A stretch of DNA of 64,000 nucleotides from Actinostola sp. cb2023 (taxonomy: Eukaryota; Cnidaria; Anthozoa; Actiniaria; Actinostolidae). Location: positions 526,501 to 590,500 of the forward strand of contig JAUJYZ010001097.1 in assembly GCA_033675265.1 (NCBI GenBank). The letters are read 5' to 3'. This document shows, in pieces, positions 29,820-40,859 of the stretch (the stretch's first letter is position 1; every line of letters starts with the position of its first letter). Below the pieces are notes generated by a model that did not search any database, was not told where the DNA came from, and was given only the letters and a program-made list of their open reading frames with translations. A program made the translations under genes and the position numbers.

Positions 29820-30480
29820 CTTGAATCGAACTTCGCGCCTTTTTTTGGCTGTTACCACAGGGATCCCAATTTATGATTTCGAGAAACGTTTAATTTTTTA
29901 TTGGAAAATATATATATTTTAATATGGTGATGTTTGTGGTTTCTTTTGAGTTTTTTTATGACGTTAACTTTTTGATTTAATTACAGTTTGAACACATTCA
30001 ACCTGTGGATAAAAGAAGAGTTCAAAAAACACAGTAAACTAATCGATTATCGATTGCAATAATGGTACCAGTCCTCATGGCCGTTAGAGTTGTATGCGAT
30101 ACAAACTTTAGGGGGGTATAGCTAGTGACAATATATTTAAAGACAATAAAAAAATCCATATTTTATCAATCTTTGACTGATATCAGTATACTCTATTTTT
30201 AACAACTTTAAGTTCTGCTTTACTTCAAAATTAATGATTTTAAATAGACTTCGTGGCTTTTATAAAATGGGTAGTTTTGGACTCCTTACCCTCCCCTCCC
30301 TAAACGTATGATTCGTCTGCCACGTTTGCATAACTGAAGGGAAGGAAACAGATGTGAAAGATCAAACAGCTTTGGAAAAATACGCTTTTTAACACGATCT
30401 GAGTTTTTACGGGGAGTTTACTCACATCTTTGTCTTATACGTGTTTCATTCGTCAAAAATCCACAACAATCTTCGTCAAA
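29820..30480. promoter_or_regulatory. Head-to-head spacer between NCAPD3 and the membrane-protein gene
   Basis: Two divergent start codons lie 661 bases apart. The region is AT-rich with ATATATATATTTTAATA near 29908, and has no long repeat. It probably contains both promoters; this is inferred from position only. Confidence 0.4.
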
Positions 30481-31506
30481 ATGGGCAAGAAAAGCAAGGA
30501 AGAGAGAAATGCAGACAAACTACCCAAGGAAAGTACAAGCAGTGGAACCAACTACAAATACTATTTTTTCTTGTTTATATTTTTGTTCCCTTCGCTTGCA
30601 TGGATTATCAGTGTGGCTGGCGATACGTTTAATAACATTGGCGGAGTCTTTGGTAGCATCGCCAACGGTCTCTTAATCTCGTCTCCAGTTATTGTGCCAA
30701 TCTTGATCTCGATATACTCCAAGTCCAAGAAACTACGTGGTTTGATGTTGAAGGGAGTCCTCCCAGTAGCAATTGCAGTCCTTATATTCCCTTCAATCCA
30801 GGTGTACCTGTGTTCACCCATTTACCTTAAAAACGAAGATCTTGGCACCAAGCATAGTCTACAAGCAACTGCTGATAAATTCCTGAAAGATAGCTGCATA
30901 GAGCATTGTTTGAATCCTTCAAAAATTCCTTCTGCATATCAGCTGTCATTATTCACCCCGCGGGTAGCAATAAGAGTCTATAACCGTCAACTCGTTGACC
31001 TAAACTTGACGACATCAATTCGGACGGGAGGAAAGGTAGTCAAGGTTGCAAAGCTATTGCTACTGCCGTCGTGGCGGAAGGTGAAAGGGAAGTATCATGC
31101 TTTATACATACTTGCGCGAATCCCACTCAAGGTGAAAAAACTGCAACAAGTCCTTAAGGATAAAAATGATGTGATTTTAACTGGAAAAGTTGTGACGTTT
31201 CCAAATGATCTGAAGAAGTTGAAGTCAGGGCTTGAGAAGCAGAGGCGCTTTGTTAGGCCCGTTATTCTTGAGGTGTTCAGAATCACACCAATTGAAGCCG
31301 AAACAGTGCAAGACAAACCTGACGAGAAGGAAGCCACGATGCAGGAAGATAAGAGAGAGAATACCACAAAGGAAGAAACCAAAAGCAAAGAACCACCAAA
31401 GACCCAAGAAGAAGTTAAAGAGGAAGCGACACCAGAGGAGGAAATTAACGAGGAAGATTATGTCCCAGTGGATGAAGAGGATGAAGAGATAGTAGTTGAC
31501 GAGTAA
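30481..31506 (+). CDS. Unrecognised multi-pass membrane protein with acidic tail
   Basis: The 341-residue single-exon gene starts at an ATG in good context (CAAAATGGG). Residues 1-25 are lysine-rich and hydrophilic. Three hydrophobic segments follow at about 27-46, 60-80 and 88-112, then a soluble region with several basic stretches (about 115-275). Residues 280-341 are rich in glutamate, lysine and aspartate and end EEIVVDE. No signal peptide precedes the first segment, so insertion as an internal-anchor membrane protein is likely. I do not recognise the family. Coding constraint is suggested by sensible composition and a nearby AATAAA. It is divergent from NCAPD3 across a 661-base spacer. 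Confidence 0.7.
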   Translation: MGKKSKEERNADKLPKESTSSGTNYKYYFFLFIFLFPSLAWIISVAGDTFNNIGGVFGSIANGLLISSPVIVPILISIYSKSKKLRGLMLKGVLPVAIAVLIFPSIQVYLCSPIYLKNEDLGTKHSLQATADKFLKDSCIEHCLNPSKIPSAYQLSLFTPRVAIRVYNRQLVDLNLTTSIRTGGKVVKVAKLLLLPSWRKVKGKYHALYILARIPLKVKKLQQVLKDKNDVILTGKVVTFPNDLKKLKSGLEKQRRFVRPVILEVFRITPIEAETVQDKPDEKEATMQEDKRENTTKEETKSKEPPKTQEEVKEEATPEEEINEEDYVPVDEEDEEIVVDE

Positions 31507-31529
31507 AACTTTTAAGACAATTTATTACT

Positions 31530-31535
31530 AATAAA
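31530..31535 (+). promoter_or_regulatory. Poly(A) signal AATAAA for the membrane-protein gene
   Basis: AATAAA lies 24 bases after the stop codon, in AT-rich sequence. Confidence 0.5.
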
Positions 31536-31707
31536 CAATATTTTTTTAAACTTTGAAGTTCACAAAGAAAGTAACACTATTGGATGCAAGATTGAGAGAA
31601 CACAAGTCTACTTTTCATGAAACTGTCTCATGTCAGAAATTCAAAAACATCTTCAAACAGTTGACCATGTTACAACAACAACAGCAACTCTTTAGAGTCA
31701 TTGTCGG

Positions 31708-31905
31708 ATGAATGGCGAGTAGTTACGGGACGGTTTGTGCTGTGCGGTGACCGTGCCATGCCATGTCGTGACCGTGCCATTGTCCAAATCTGATTGGTTG
31801 AGCAATGATTTTGCACACTGATTTGTTGAATAGATGTCTTCAATTCTGTACCGCAACCATAGCTCCGTGCCGTAGGTTTCCCACTCATACGAAAATGACT
31901 TTATT
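31708..31905. mobile_element. MITE with CCCACTCATACGAAAA end, copy 1
   Basis: The right end GTAGGTTTCCCACTCATACG is clear; the left end is diverged (GGCGAGTAGTTACGGGACGG). Copies of this family also occur at about 32280, 36020, 54353 and 55728. Confidence 0.6.
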
Positions 31906-32277
31906 TGTATAACCTACACAGGCCGACATTGTTTGCTGGAATCACAGTCTTGCAACTCCATTGCACGCGCAAAATGCCTTGAGAAAGTTACTCAAACGGA
32001 ATTGCAAGCAAAAGTCCTTGGGAAAGTTTCATTGCGTAATGGGCCTTTAGTGTAGATTACATTTTGCTCAAACGAAATTGTGATAAGATTCACATTTGAA
32101 GAGTGCTAGTTCCCAGGCTCTTCTTGAGGAGGAGAAGAACCTGGGAATGAGATTGCTATGTTATCTGTAAAAAGTGTTAAATTATATATTATTGGATTGT
32201 CTTGAATCATATTTTCAGCTGAGTAAATTCTGATTGTGCTTAGGGAATTTCAACTCTTTATAGGTCAATACAGTATT

Positions 32278-32445
32278 TTGTATGAGTGGGAAGTAGTTAT
32301 GGTACGGGTCATGCCGTGCGTTGACCATGCCATGTCCAAGTATTCTGATAGGTTGAGCAATGATTTTGCATGCTGTGATTGGTTGAATAGAATGTCTAAG
32401 ATTCCATGACCATAACTCTTAGCCGTAGGTTTCCCACTTATATGA
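32278..32445. mobile_element. MITE of the same family, copy 2
   Basis: TTTTGTATGAGTGGGAAGTA at the left pairs with TAGGTTTCCCACTTATATGA at the right. The interior shares GGTTGAGCAATGATTTTGCA with copy 1. A second palindromic element has inserted at its right edge. Confidence 0.7.
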
Positions 32446-32446
32446 A

Positions 32447-32697
32447 CACAGGTAGCCCAAGCTCACTGTTTGTGGCTATTTACTAGAGATATATGTGACT
32501 AAACGAAACATGGAATAAAATCGTTGAATCTTATTAAAATCCAATGTAACTCAGCAGGAGGATAACCAAGTATATAAAGAAGACACCATGTAAGTCTTAT
32601 TGGATTTTAATAAGATTCAACGATTTTATTCCATGTTTCGTTTAGTCACATATATCTCTAGTAAATAGCCACAAACAGTGAGCTTGGGCTACCTGTG
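32447..32697. mobile_element. 251-bp palindromic element with 7-base target duplication
   Basis: Arms of about 100 bases (CACAGGTAGCCCAAGCTCAC... and complement) surround a short loop. ATATGAA lies directly on both sides, as expected for a short target duplication. Confidence 0.75.
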
Positions 32698-32764
32698 ATA
32701 TGAACACAAACGCTATGAGTAAAGATTTGGTTATACATAGTACAGTGAAACTTAACGATAACAA

Positions 32765-32920
32765 TAAATAATAACAAACAATGTTTTGGCGTTGTCATGA
32801 CACCATTATTGAAATCCTAAGAAAACCTTCAAAATTTCACTTAAAATTAGACTAAGTTGTGAAGGTTTTCTTAGCATTTCATTTGATAATGGTGCCATGA
32901 CAATGCCGAAATGTTCTTCC
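32765..32920. mobile_element. Palindromic element, ~155 bp
   Basis: The arms TTTTGGCGTTGTCATGACAC and AAGAAAACCTTCA pair with complementary sequence at 32860-32915. Confidence 0.65.
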
Positions 32921-32999
32921 TATTAATAGTAATAATAATAATGAGGTTCTGTATGCATATTAAAATCTCTATATGCATTTACAAATAATAGTCAACTTG

Positions 33000-33480
33000 C
33001 TAAATTAAAAAAATAAAAAAAAAAAGATCAAAGAAAAAATACAATTGAAATACAATGAAAAATAATTCATAAAAAGAAAGGTCTTTAGTTTCGATTTAAA
33101 TGTACTTATTGTTTCTGCTGTCTTAAAACGATCAGGGATTGAGTTCTATATTTTAGGAGCTATATTGTCCAGTTTGACTGTATTATGTATAATAGTAGAT
33201 TGACTACTGAAATTTAGAATCACAAAAGATATTGTTCAACAACTGCATTTAAATTTTAACCCATTGAATAGTTTGCACACAGCTGAATAAACCCTGTCTT
33301 TGTTCTTAAAGGGTAAAATAGTAGTGTTTACTCAGCTGGATTCAATGTTTATCTTGTGTCAATGCATTTAATCCTTCTTTGACCAGTACAATATCTACAA
33401 ATCAAGCAGTTTGTATGTTTTATTTCAGTATTTTTTTATTATTTTTTTATGTTTTTTTTATTTTTTTATTTTTTTATCAG
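33000..33480. other. AT-rich spacer
   Basis: AT-rich non-coding sequence with homopolymer and T-rich tracts (33428-33478). Nothing else was recognised. Confidence 0.4.
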
Positions 33481-33612
33481 TAGTGACTACCACCATAAGT
33501 ATATTCCCACTTCCCAGCAATATTATTCCCAGATTTATATAGACCTTCCCAGAGTTACCCATAATTCTTTATGATTCTGCACATGCAAGCGAGGTCGGGA
33601 TAAAAATATTTA

Positions 33613-33758
33613 GAATAGCTGATATTGAAGTTACACGCCAATGACTGAACAACGGTTTCAAGTCGAGGATATCGGGTCAAAACAAAAACTTGACCCGATA
33701 GCCTCGACTTGGAACCGTTGTTCAGAGTCATTGGAGTGTAACTTCAATATCAGCTATT
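33613..33758. mobile_element. 146-bp near-perfect palindrome
   Basis: AATAGCTGATATTGAAGTTA and the complementary end bracket GTCGAGGATATCGGGTCAA and its complement, leaving a loop of about 12 bases. Confidence 0.75.
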
Positions 33759-33871
33759 GATCGTGTATTGAGGAAAATATGAGTACTGTCTGTAACTAAT
33801 CAAGAACAGGAAAAAACTGTTTTCTTTGCTTGAGAATTTGCATCTATCTTTGTAATTCTTCTTAACTTTTC

Positions 33872-34529
33872 ACGTCGGGCCAAAAAGGCCCCGAAATCGG
33901 CACCAATCATTCAACTTCTACAGTTTTAATCCAATCAAAACGAAACTTGGCAACATGACAGTACATGGCAAGGCAACAAATCGTATCTTTTTTGTTTTTC
34001 AATTTTAATGATTTTTGGCGGGAAAATGACGTCATGAACAAACCCACAAATTTTGAAATTCACAAATATACTAATTTGATCATCGCATTCGAAAGAACAT
34101 GTAAAATGAAAGATATAACCGAAACAATATCTCAGTTATTGCTATTCTATTTAAAGATATGAATTTTTGAAATTTCAAAAATCCGCCATTTTGTGCTATT
34201 TTTAGTAACAAAATGGCGGAAATTGAAATTTCAAAAATTCATATCTTTGGATAGAATAACGATAACTGAGATATTGTTTCGATTATATCTCTCATTTTAC
34301 ATGTTCTTTTGAATGCGATGATCAAATTAGTATATTTGTGAATTTCAAAATTTGTGGGTTTGTTAATGACGTCATTTTCCCGCCAAAAATCATTAAAATT
34401 GAAAAACAAAAAAGATACGATTTATTGCCTTGCCATGTACTGTCATGTAGCCAAGTTTCATTTTGATTGGATTAAAACTGTAGAAGTTGAATGATTGGTG
34501 CCGATTTCGGGGCCTTTTTGGCCCGACGT
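33872..34529. mobile_element. Large fold-back element, arms ~320 bp
   Basis: It begins ACGTCGGGCCAAAAAGGCC and ends with the exact complement. Nearly the whole 658 bases fold on a centre near 34200 (AAAATGGCGG inverted). The arms differ only at scattered bases. Open frames inside are short and mirror each other. Confidence 0.88.
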
Positions 34530-35090
34530 TTTTAAAGAAGCCCAAGTTTTCTACTGAATTTCTTCATGAATTCTATCTATCATGTTTTCTATCTATTTTG
34601 TACCCTGACCTCGCTTGCGCGCGCAGAATCCTTAGGAATTCTGGGAAACTAGGAAAAGGTGCGTTGTATCGGTTTTTGGCTGGCTACTACCTACGCCTCA
34701 CCTCCCCAACGTCAATTGAGTTGTACACTGTCCAGGATCCTACCGGAGATCATGGTATTTATAGTAATGAGGGAACAGAATTGTTGGAAAAAACTTCTTC
34801 TTTTTGCCTTTCCCCTCTCCTGTCTTGTCTCCCTTGCGCATGCCCAGAACTCGAATCCCGAATCTGAGCGATCCCACAAGGGTAATTCGAGGGTACTCCC
34901 ATATGTAAGGTATAATATACGGGTATGTGCCGCCCTATAGGGTATGGTTTTCAAGGTCCAGAGGTCTGGGATAGGGTATCCAATTGTCCTTTTGGTCTGG
35001 GATAGGGTATATTTTTTTGGCTGATCACGCCACAGGGAGCCCAAGCTCATTATCTGTGAAGACCGTTTAATTTGCATATTTACAGTAAAT

Positions 35091-35628
35091 CAGGAGCCCA
35101 TAAGTAGGAGCCTCCATCTACCGTACTGGGTTTGTGAGACGACCTGTGACCGGATCAGGCTATTTTTAGAACACCTTTTCCCGCGAACTAATCATCAATC
35201 AATAGGAATCCCCCATGGGAATTAAACAGAGCCACATCAGCATCAATGAGGTAGATGATTTGTGTTTATTTGTGATATATGAACAAAGTGGCGGACGAAG
35301 AAATTGACGAAATTGAAGAAACTGAAAGTGAAGAGAGCGAAAATGATACTGATAGTTACAGTGACTCTTTTGCAGAGTTTAGTACTTCATCGGAAAGTGA
35401 CCAAGAGTCTTCAAGTTCATGTTCTGTTTCTCAAGGAACTAAAAAAAACATCAAATAGTAAACCTACCAAGCCAAAAGCTAGAAACTCCGTAACAAAGCT
35501 TATCGGGGAAAAAAATCTCTGGTGTTAAAATTTCGCGGGAAAACTGGTGTTCTAAAAATAGCCTGATCCGGTCACAGGTCGTCTCACGAATACATCCCAG
35601 ATGGAGGCTCCTACTTATGGGCTCCTGA
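35091..35628 (+). mobile_element. Inverted-repeat transposon, ~100-bp arms, with a truncated acidic ORF
   Basis: CAGGAGCCCATAAGTAGGAG and further arm sequence (GACGACCTGTGACCGGATCA, TATTTTTAGAACACC) recur inverted at 35540-35628. A 59-codon acidic ORF lies inside. It looks like an internally deleted DNA transposon. Confidence 0.78.
35279..35458 (+). pseudogene. Truncated acidic/serine-rich ORF inside the transposon
   Basis: An ATG opens 59 codons (MNKVADEEIDEIEETESEES, then mostly D, S and E) to a TAG. Directly after, another frame continues as a lysine-rich peptide to about 35525. Acidic serine-rich N-termini are common in several DNA transposases, so this may be the start of a deleted transposase; the family is not recognisable. 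Confidence 0.4.
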
Positions 35629-36019
35629 GTAAATGTATGTGGCTTTAAATCATCCCTCCGTATTTCAAGATTTTTCGTAAATAATAAAACCTTTTCTCAC
35701 TAATGTGTTTTTCTTACTACTTTCGATGTTGTGACAGCGAGTTTCAGCGCCATGCCATTAGAGCGTTTTTAACGAAAATACCCCTGAAAGAGTACGTGTC
35801 TACTTTTATCTTGCAGCTAAGGTCTAGGGGTATTGCCGATTTCGAGCTATACGGTCTGGGATAGGGCTATATATTGATTTTCATGATCAAGCTTAGGCCT
35901 GGGGAGGGTACGGAAAATTGCCGTTTCAAGTCTGGGATAGAGTAAGATTTTTTGGGTCATGGTGACACGCACCCTTACCAAAAAATGCCAAAATGCCGGG
36001 TGTTGATGCTTGCGGAAAG

Positions 36020-36160
36020 CTACGCGCATAGTGCATACCGTGTCGTATTGAAAGAGTTTGATTTGATGAGATGCATCTGCACGCTGTTTGATTGATTCAG
36101 AAAGGAAGCCATTTGAGTGTCACGGTACCGTAGGTTTCCCACTCATACGAAAACGACTCT
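36020..36160. mobile_element. MITE of the CCCACTCATACGAAAA family, copy 3 (left end lost)
   Basis: From GTCGTATTGAAAGAGTTTG to TTTCCCACTCATACGAAAAC it is almost identical to the copy at 55.8 kb. Confidence 0.65.
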
Positions 36161-36169
36161 ACTGGCAGA

Positions 36170-38780
36170 TAGATTGGAACCAGAAAAAGAGTTGAGGGCC
36201 TCTTGTGCTTTAGATAGTTAGTGAAAGCTTAATGAGATTGGCGAGAACTTAATTAACTATACGTGCAGACGACAACTCCTCCTTCGGCGTTTAGATAGTT
36301 AGTTATTTTTATTGTATTTCAAACGACTTTGAGCCGAGTTTAAAAGAATATTTTCTATTGTCTAAAAAGGCTTTTTTTCTCTTTTGTTTGTATGCTATAA
36401 GCTACATTATAATACCAGGAGAAGCTGTTAATTGTAATGATCCGCTTTCCTAGTCTAGTGGAACGACGAGCCCCTAAAAGGAATTGCACTGAAATTTGGC
36501 GGGAAATGAAATTATATGTGCATACGCGAGCGCGCGCTTTTTGGCGCCAAAATCTCACTACAAAATGTCGAAAATATCGGAATTTGATTTCATTATTATG
36601 CTAGCAAAACTTAGCTACCTTTTGTTAAACTTCAATTTTTCTTTGTATGGATCATAGAGGTTTATTTGAGTTGTATGTCTCAATGAATTTAAGTGGAATA
36701 CTCAAGTAATTCAGACTGATGTGTCTGCCATAATTAAATGAATTTTCTGGATTGTTCGCCTTCATTTTAGGCCCGTTACATAATAAAACATGGAAAGAAA
36801 TTCTAAGTGACAAAGTTTTCGGCACAAAAATGCAAAGCTCAAATTATGACTAACGATTGAAGTGAACTATAATTTCAGTCGAAAATGAGTCAACTGAAAC
36901 TGATCGGTCAGAGCTAGCAGAACGAACCCAGTTTCAATGCTTATCGGGGAAATGTCCTCCGAATACTTGAAACTTAACTGAACAAACTCAGTCGCATAGA
37001 ATGAACATTTTAATGCCTATATTCGCATTCTAGTGGTTGCTCGCTCTTGGGGACAACTAAAGATTAATGATTATTTAAGGAAAAGGTTTTGGGATAATAA
37101 GGATTGGCATAAATTTGTTTTTGGCACGCGTGAGCGTCAATTCAGCTATAATTACAGGCGTCACGGGCTGGCAATCAATTCACTTGAATGACTTTTGTGC
37201 TTTTCTTCCGAAGGCTAACAAAGCAGAAGAGTATTCATAAACATGGCTATTACAAACACGTTTCTATAGAAAGACTCTCCAGTGTAATATTGTTCTATTG
37301 AATGGGACTTTTACTCCGATGCTCAAGCCTAGCCTATATCGCTTGCCGCTTTATGCTCAAAAATGCTTTATGGCAATGCAGCTCAGTGCTTGGTAACTTT
37401 CTGCTCGAGCTCGAGCAGCGTTTTTTTATGACAGCAAGTTCCTCTTCTGAGCAACAGAAGGAAGGCAATTTCAAGGAGAGAGAATCGAAAGATCACAATT
37501 AGCTGGGCATGTGCGGTTCAGTACAGTGTTGAACGCTTTTGAAATAAATTTGCACATCAAACTTTTGGCGCGCGAATTTTTGATTCATTGAAAGGCGGGT
37601 CACGCAAATGGACACTTGTTTTGAAGAACTCTTTGTTCTCTTGTTATTAACAAAGGACTTCCCTCAAAAGGCTTTATTACCCCCTTAGGGGTCGTAGAAA
37701 TTAACTCTTTGAAGCCACGTATCGTATAAATCGTAGTCTTGACATGAATTGAACGACTTGTAAGACATGCGAGTTTGCCGCTTGAATCCGCAAAGATTTT
37801 TTGGGAGTTACAAGCTACAAAATGATACTGGGATGTCTGGGATGTTTGTCTTACAATATCGTATATCGTGTACTGAGTAAAATATACAGCTATGCTTATT
37901 GTCTTTTCATAAGCATGTTTTGAGCAGGTAACTGAATGTCTTTCTGGTACCAGCAATGAAGGTCATGATCAGATTCATGCAGTTTCAATATTCAGTTCAA
38001 AATTACGCCACGAAGAAAAGAGCCAGACACGTGTGTGGAGAGACTTCATAGTTGAATATCCTCGACATTTGCAAATTTTATTTTTTGGCGCGCAAATTTG
38101 CATAGAAAGGTCAGCAACTGCCCTAAGCACAATACACAATACCGCGAACCACCCTTTTGTTAAGAGTTATTGGGACATTATTGTGAGAAGATTACATTGT
38201 TAGTTGAATGAGTAGCTCATAGCCACTCGATACAGGTCGATGCTCAATTTAACTCTTTGAACAGCGACAGATGGTTTTTCTCCTGTTTCAATGGAGAGAT
38301 TGCATAACTAGACTTTACTGAGACAAAATACCGGCTGAGAAGCAGTCACTACAAGCTCAACACTGTGTAGAATGAAACCTTATTTCATATTACACGTTCC
38401 GGCAAATGATTGTTTTCTTTGCGTTATATATTAAAATAACACATATTTTCTTCAATAATTTGGTCATTATCTAGAAACAAGTTACACTTGTTTTATGTGT
38501 AGGGTCTTTGTTGAAAGCTTAATTTATTTTTTGGTTCTCGCAAATTTTTGCAGGATTCAACCGATGGCTTTTCATCTTTGAGCAAAGAGCGTACACAAAC
38601 CCGTGCTCAGAGCACTAAAACTGATGAATAAAGCCATGGAGTGTTACAACCAGTTGAACCTTTGTTCGCTTTTTATCCATCATGCTGACTGAATAAACAA
38701 AGAGATTTTATTTTCAAAGTTATAGCTGCAGGAAATTTAGGGTGATATTTTCAAAGCACTGAATATATTCTAATTTATTA
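36170..38780. other. Gene-free stretch with scattered GGCGCG motifs
   Basis: No conserved coding sequence was recognised on either strand. Isolated E2F-like or GGCGCGC motifs occur (TTTGGCGGGAAATG at 36496, TTGGCGCCAAAA at 36540, TTTTGGCGCGCGAATT at 37563, TTTTGGCGCGCAAATT at 38083). Confidence 0.45.
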
Positions 38781-38784
38781 TTTT

Positions 38785-39960
38785 GTAAATCTGGCGGAAA
38801 TTCACTGTTCCATGGCTAAGTGCCATATCTTCATTAAAACAAAGAATTTGCAAAGCCATTTCGTCCATTGTAAATTTGGCGGGAATTTCATGATAACTCT
38901 TCCTTCCGGCAAAGTGGTAGCTTTCTCAATAGCAAAGCAAAGTTTGCCATCTGAAAGACATTGTTTCCATTCAGCATTTTGTAAAATGGCGGGAAAAATA
39001 CTGTTCAAATAGCAAAGCGCGTTTACTCAAAGCTCTGAATGAACAAAGCCTGTATTTTGTCCATTCATCATTTTGTAATTTGGCGGGAACTTCAATGCGA
39101 CACGCGTTTGCTATCGTCACTTCTGGAGAACGCCTGCTGAATGACTGAATGAACAAAGGCACAAAATTTGGCAGGAATTTCAAGATAGCTTTTCTTTCGA
39201 TAGCAAAGCGCGCGCGTTTAATAATAATAATAATAATAATAACTTTATTGTGCCAAAATCGTAGTCATACCAGTTACTGGCAGACTAAAATACATTGGGA
39301 AAATGATTATATTATATAAACTGTGTATTAAGGATGAATATTATTCCTTATTATTTGCCATCTGCACTCAGAGCACTGAAAGACATTGTTTCAATTCCAT
39401 TCAGCATTTTGTAAAATGGCGGGAAATATACTGTTCAATGGCAAAGCGCGTTTGCTCATCTGCGCTCATAGAAAGCCATGAATGAACAAAGCCTGTATTT
39501 CGTCCATTCATCATTTTGTAATTTGGCGGGAACTTCAATGCGACACGCGTTTGCTATCGTCACTTCAAACACTGAATGACTGAATGAACAAAGGCACAAA
39601 ATTTGGCGGGAATTTCAAGTAACCCTTTCTTCGATCGCAAAGCGCGCGCGTTTACCATCTACACTCAAAGCACTGGAAGACATTGTTTCCATTCAGCATT
39701 TTGTAAAATGGCGGGGAAAATGTTATTCAATGCAAAGCGCGTTTACTCATCTGCACTCAAAGAAAGCCATGAATGAACAAAGCCTGTATTTTGTCCATTC
39801 ATCATTTCGTAATTTGGCGGGAACTTCAATACGACACGCGTTTGCTATCGTCACTTCAAACACTGAATGACTGAATGAACAAAGGCACAGAATTTGGCGG
39901 GAATTACAAAATTTACTCTCTGAATGACAAAACGCGCTTACCATCTGCGCTCAAAGCATT
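38785..39960 (+). repeat. Diverged tandem/dispersed repeats rich in TTTGGCGGGAA
   Basis: Blocks combining CATTTTGTAAAATGGCGGGA, AATTTGGCGGGAACTTCAA and AAAGCGCGTTTACTCA recur about three times with a ~290-bp period, interrupted at 39220-39350 by a microsatellite and unique sequence. At least ten GGCGGGAA matches are present. Confidence 0.8.
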
Positions 39961-40800
39961 GAATGAACAAAGCCATTTAATCATTTCGTTCATTCAACAT
40001 TTTGTAAAATAGCGGGAAATGCAATGTGGTGGCTTTCTCAATAGCAAAGCGCGTTAGGTGGATGAATGAACAAAGCCAATTAATTCCGTTCATTCAACAT
40101 TTTGTAAAATAGCGGGAAATGCAATGTGGTAGCTTTCTCAATTAATAGCAAAGCGCGTTAGCAGTAGACTGGAATGAACAATGCCAATTAATTCCGTTCA
40201 TTCAACATTTTGTAAAATAGCGGGAAATGCAATGTGGTAGCTTTCTCAATAGCAAAGCGCGTTAGCTAGATGAATGATCGAACAAAGCCAATTAATTCCG
40301 TTCATTCAACATTTTATAAAATAGCGGGAAATGCAATGTGGTAGCTTTCTCAATAGCAAAGCGCGTTAGGTGGATGAATGAACAAAGCCAATTAATTCCG
40401 TTCATTCAACATTTTATAAAATAGCGGGGAATGCAATGTGGTAGCTTTCTCAATTAATAGCAAAGCGCGTTAGCAGTAGACTGGAATGAACAAAGCCAAT
40501 TAATTCCGTTCATTCAACATTTTGTAAAATAGCGGGAAATGCAATGTGGTAGCTTTCTCAATAGCAAAGCGCGTTAGCTAGATGAATGAACAAAGCCAAT
40601 TAATTCCGTTCATTCAACATTTTATAAAATAGCGGGAAATGCAATGTGGTAGCTTTCTCAATAGCAAAGCGCGTTAGGTGGATGAATGAACAAAGCCAAA
40701 TAATTCCGTTCATTCAACATTTTATAAAATAGCGGGAAATGCAATGTGGTAGCTTTCTCAATAGCAAAGCGCGTTTGACAGCTTCACTTCAATAACACAG
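39961..40800 (+). repeat. Higher-order tandem repeat of ~100-bp units carrying AGCGGGAAAT
   Basis: Eight units contain TTCCGTTCATTCAACATTTT, ATAGCGGGAAATGCAATGTG and CAATAGCAAAGCGCGTTAG. The linker after GCGCGTTAG cycles through three types (GTGGATG, CAGTAGACTGG, CTAGATG), giving a higher-order period of about 310 bases. Confidence 0.88.
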
Positions 40801-40859
40801 CCGTCCATAACAGTGGCGGGAAATACAAGATTATCCTTTCATTGTTAGCCTGTTATCCC

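Noticed and set aside
29820..29858. NCAPD3 start 13 codons upstream
   Set aside because: The upstream frame begins with GTG; the ATG at 29819 has a good context and restores the expected phase.
34487..34867. 126-codon open frame
   Set aside because: It starts inside the arm of the large fold-back and has no recognisable domain.
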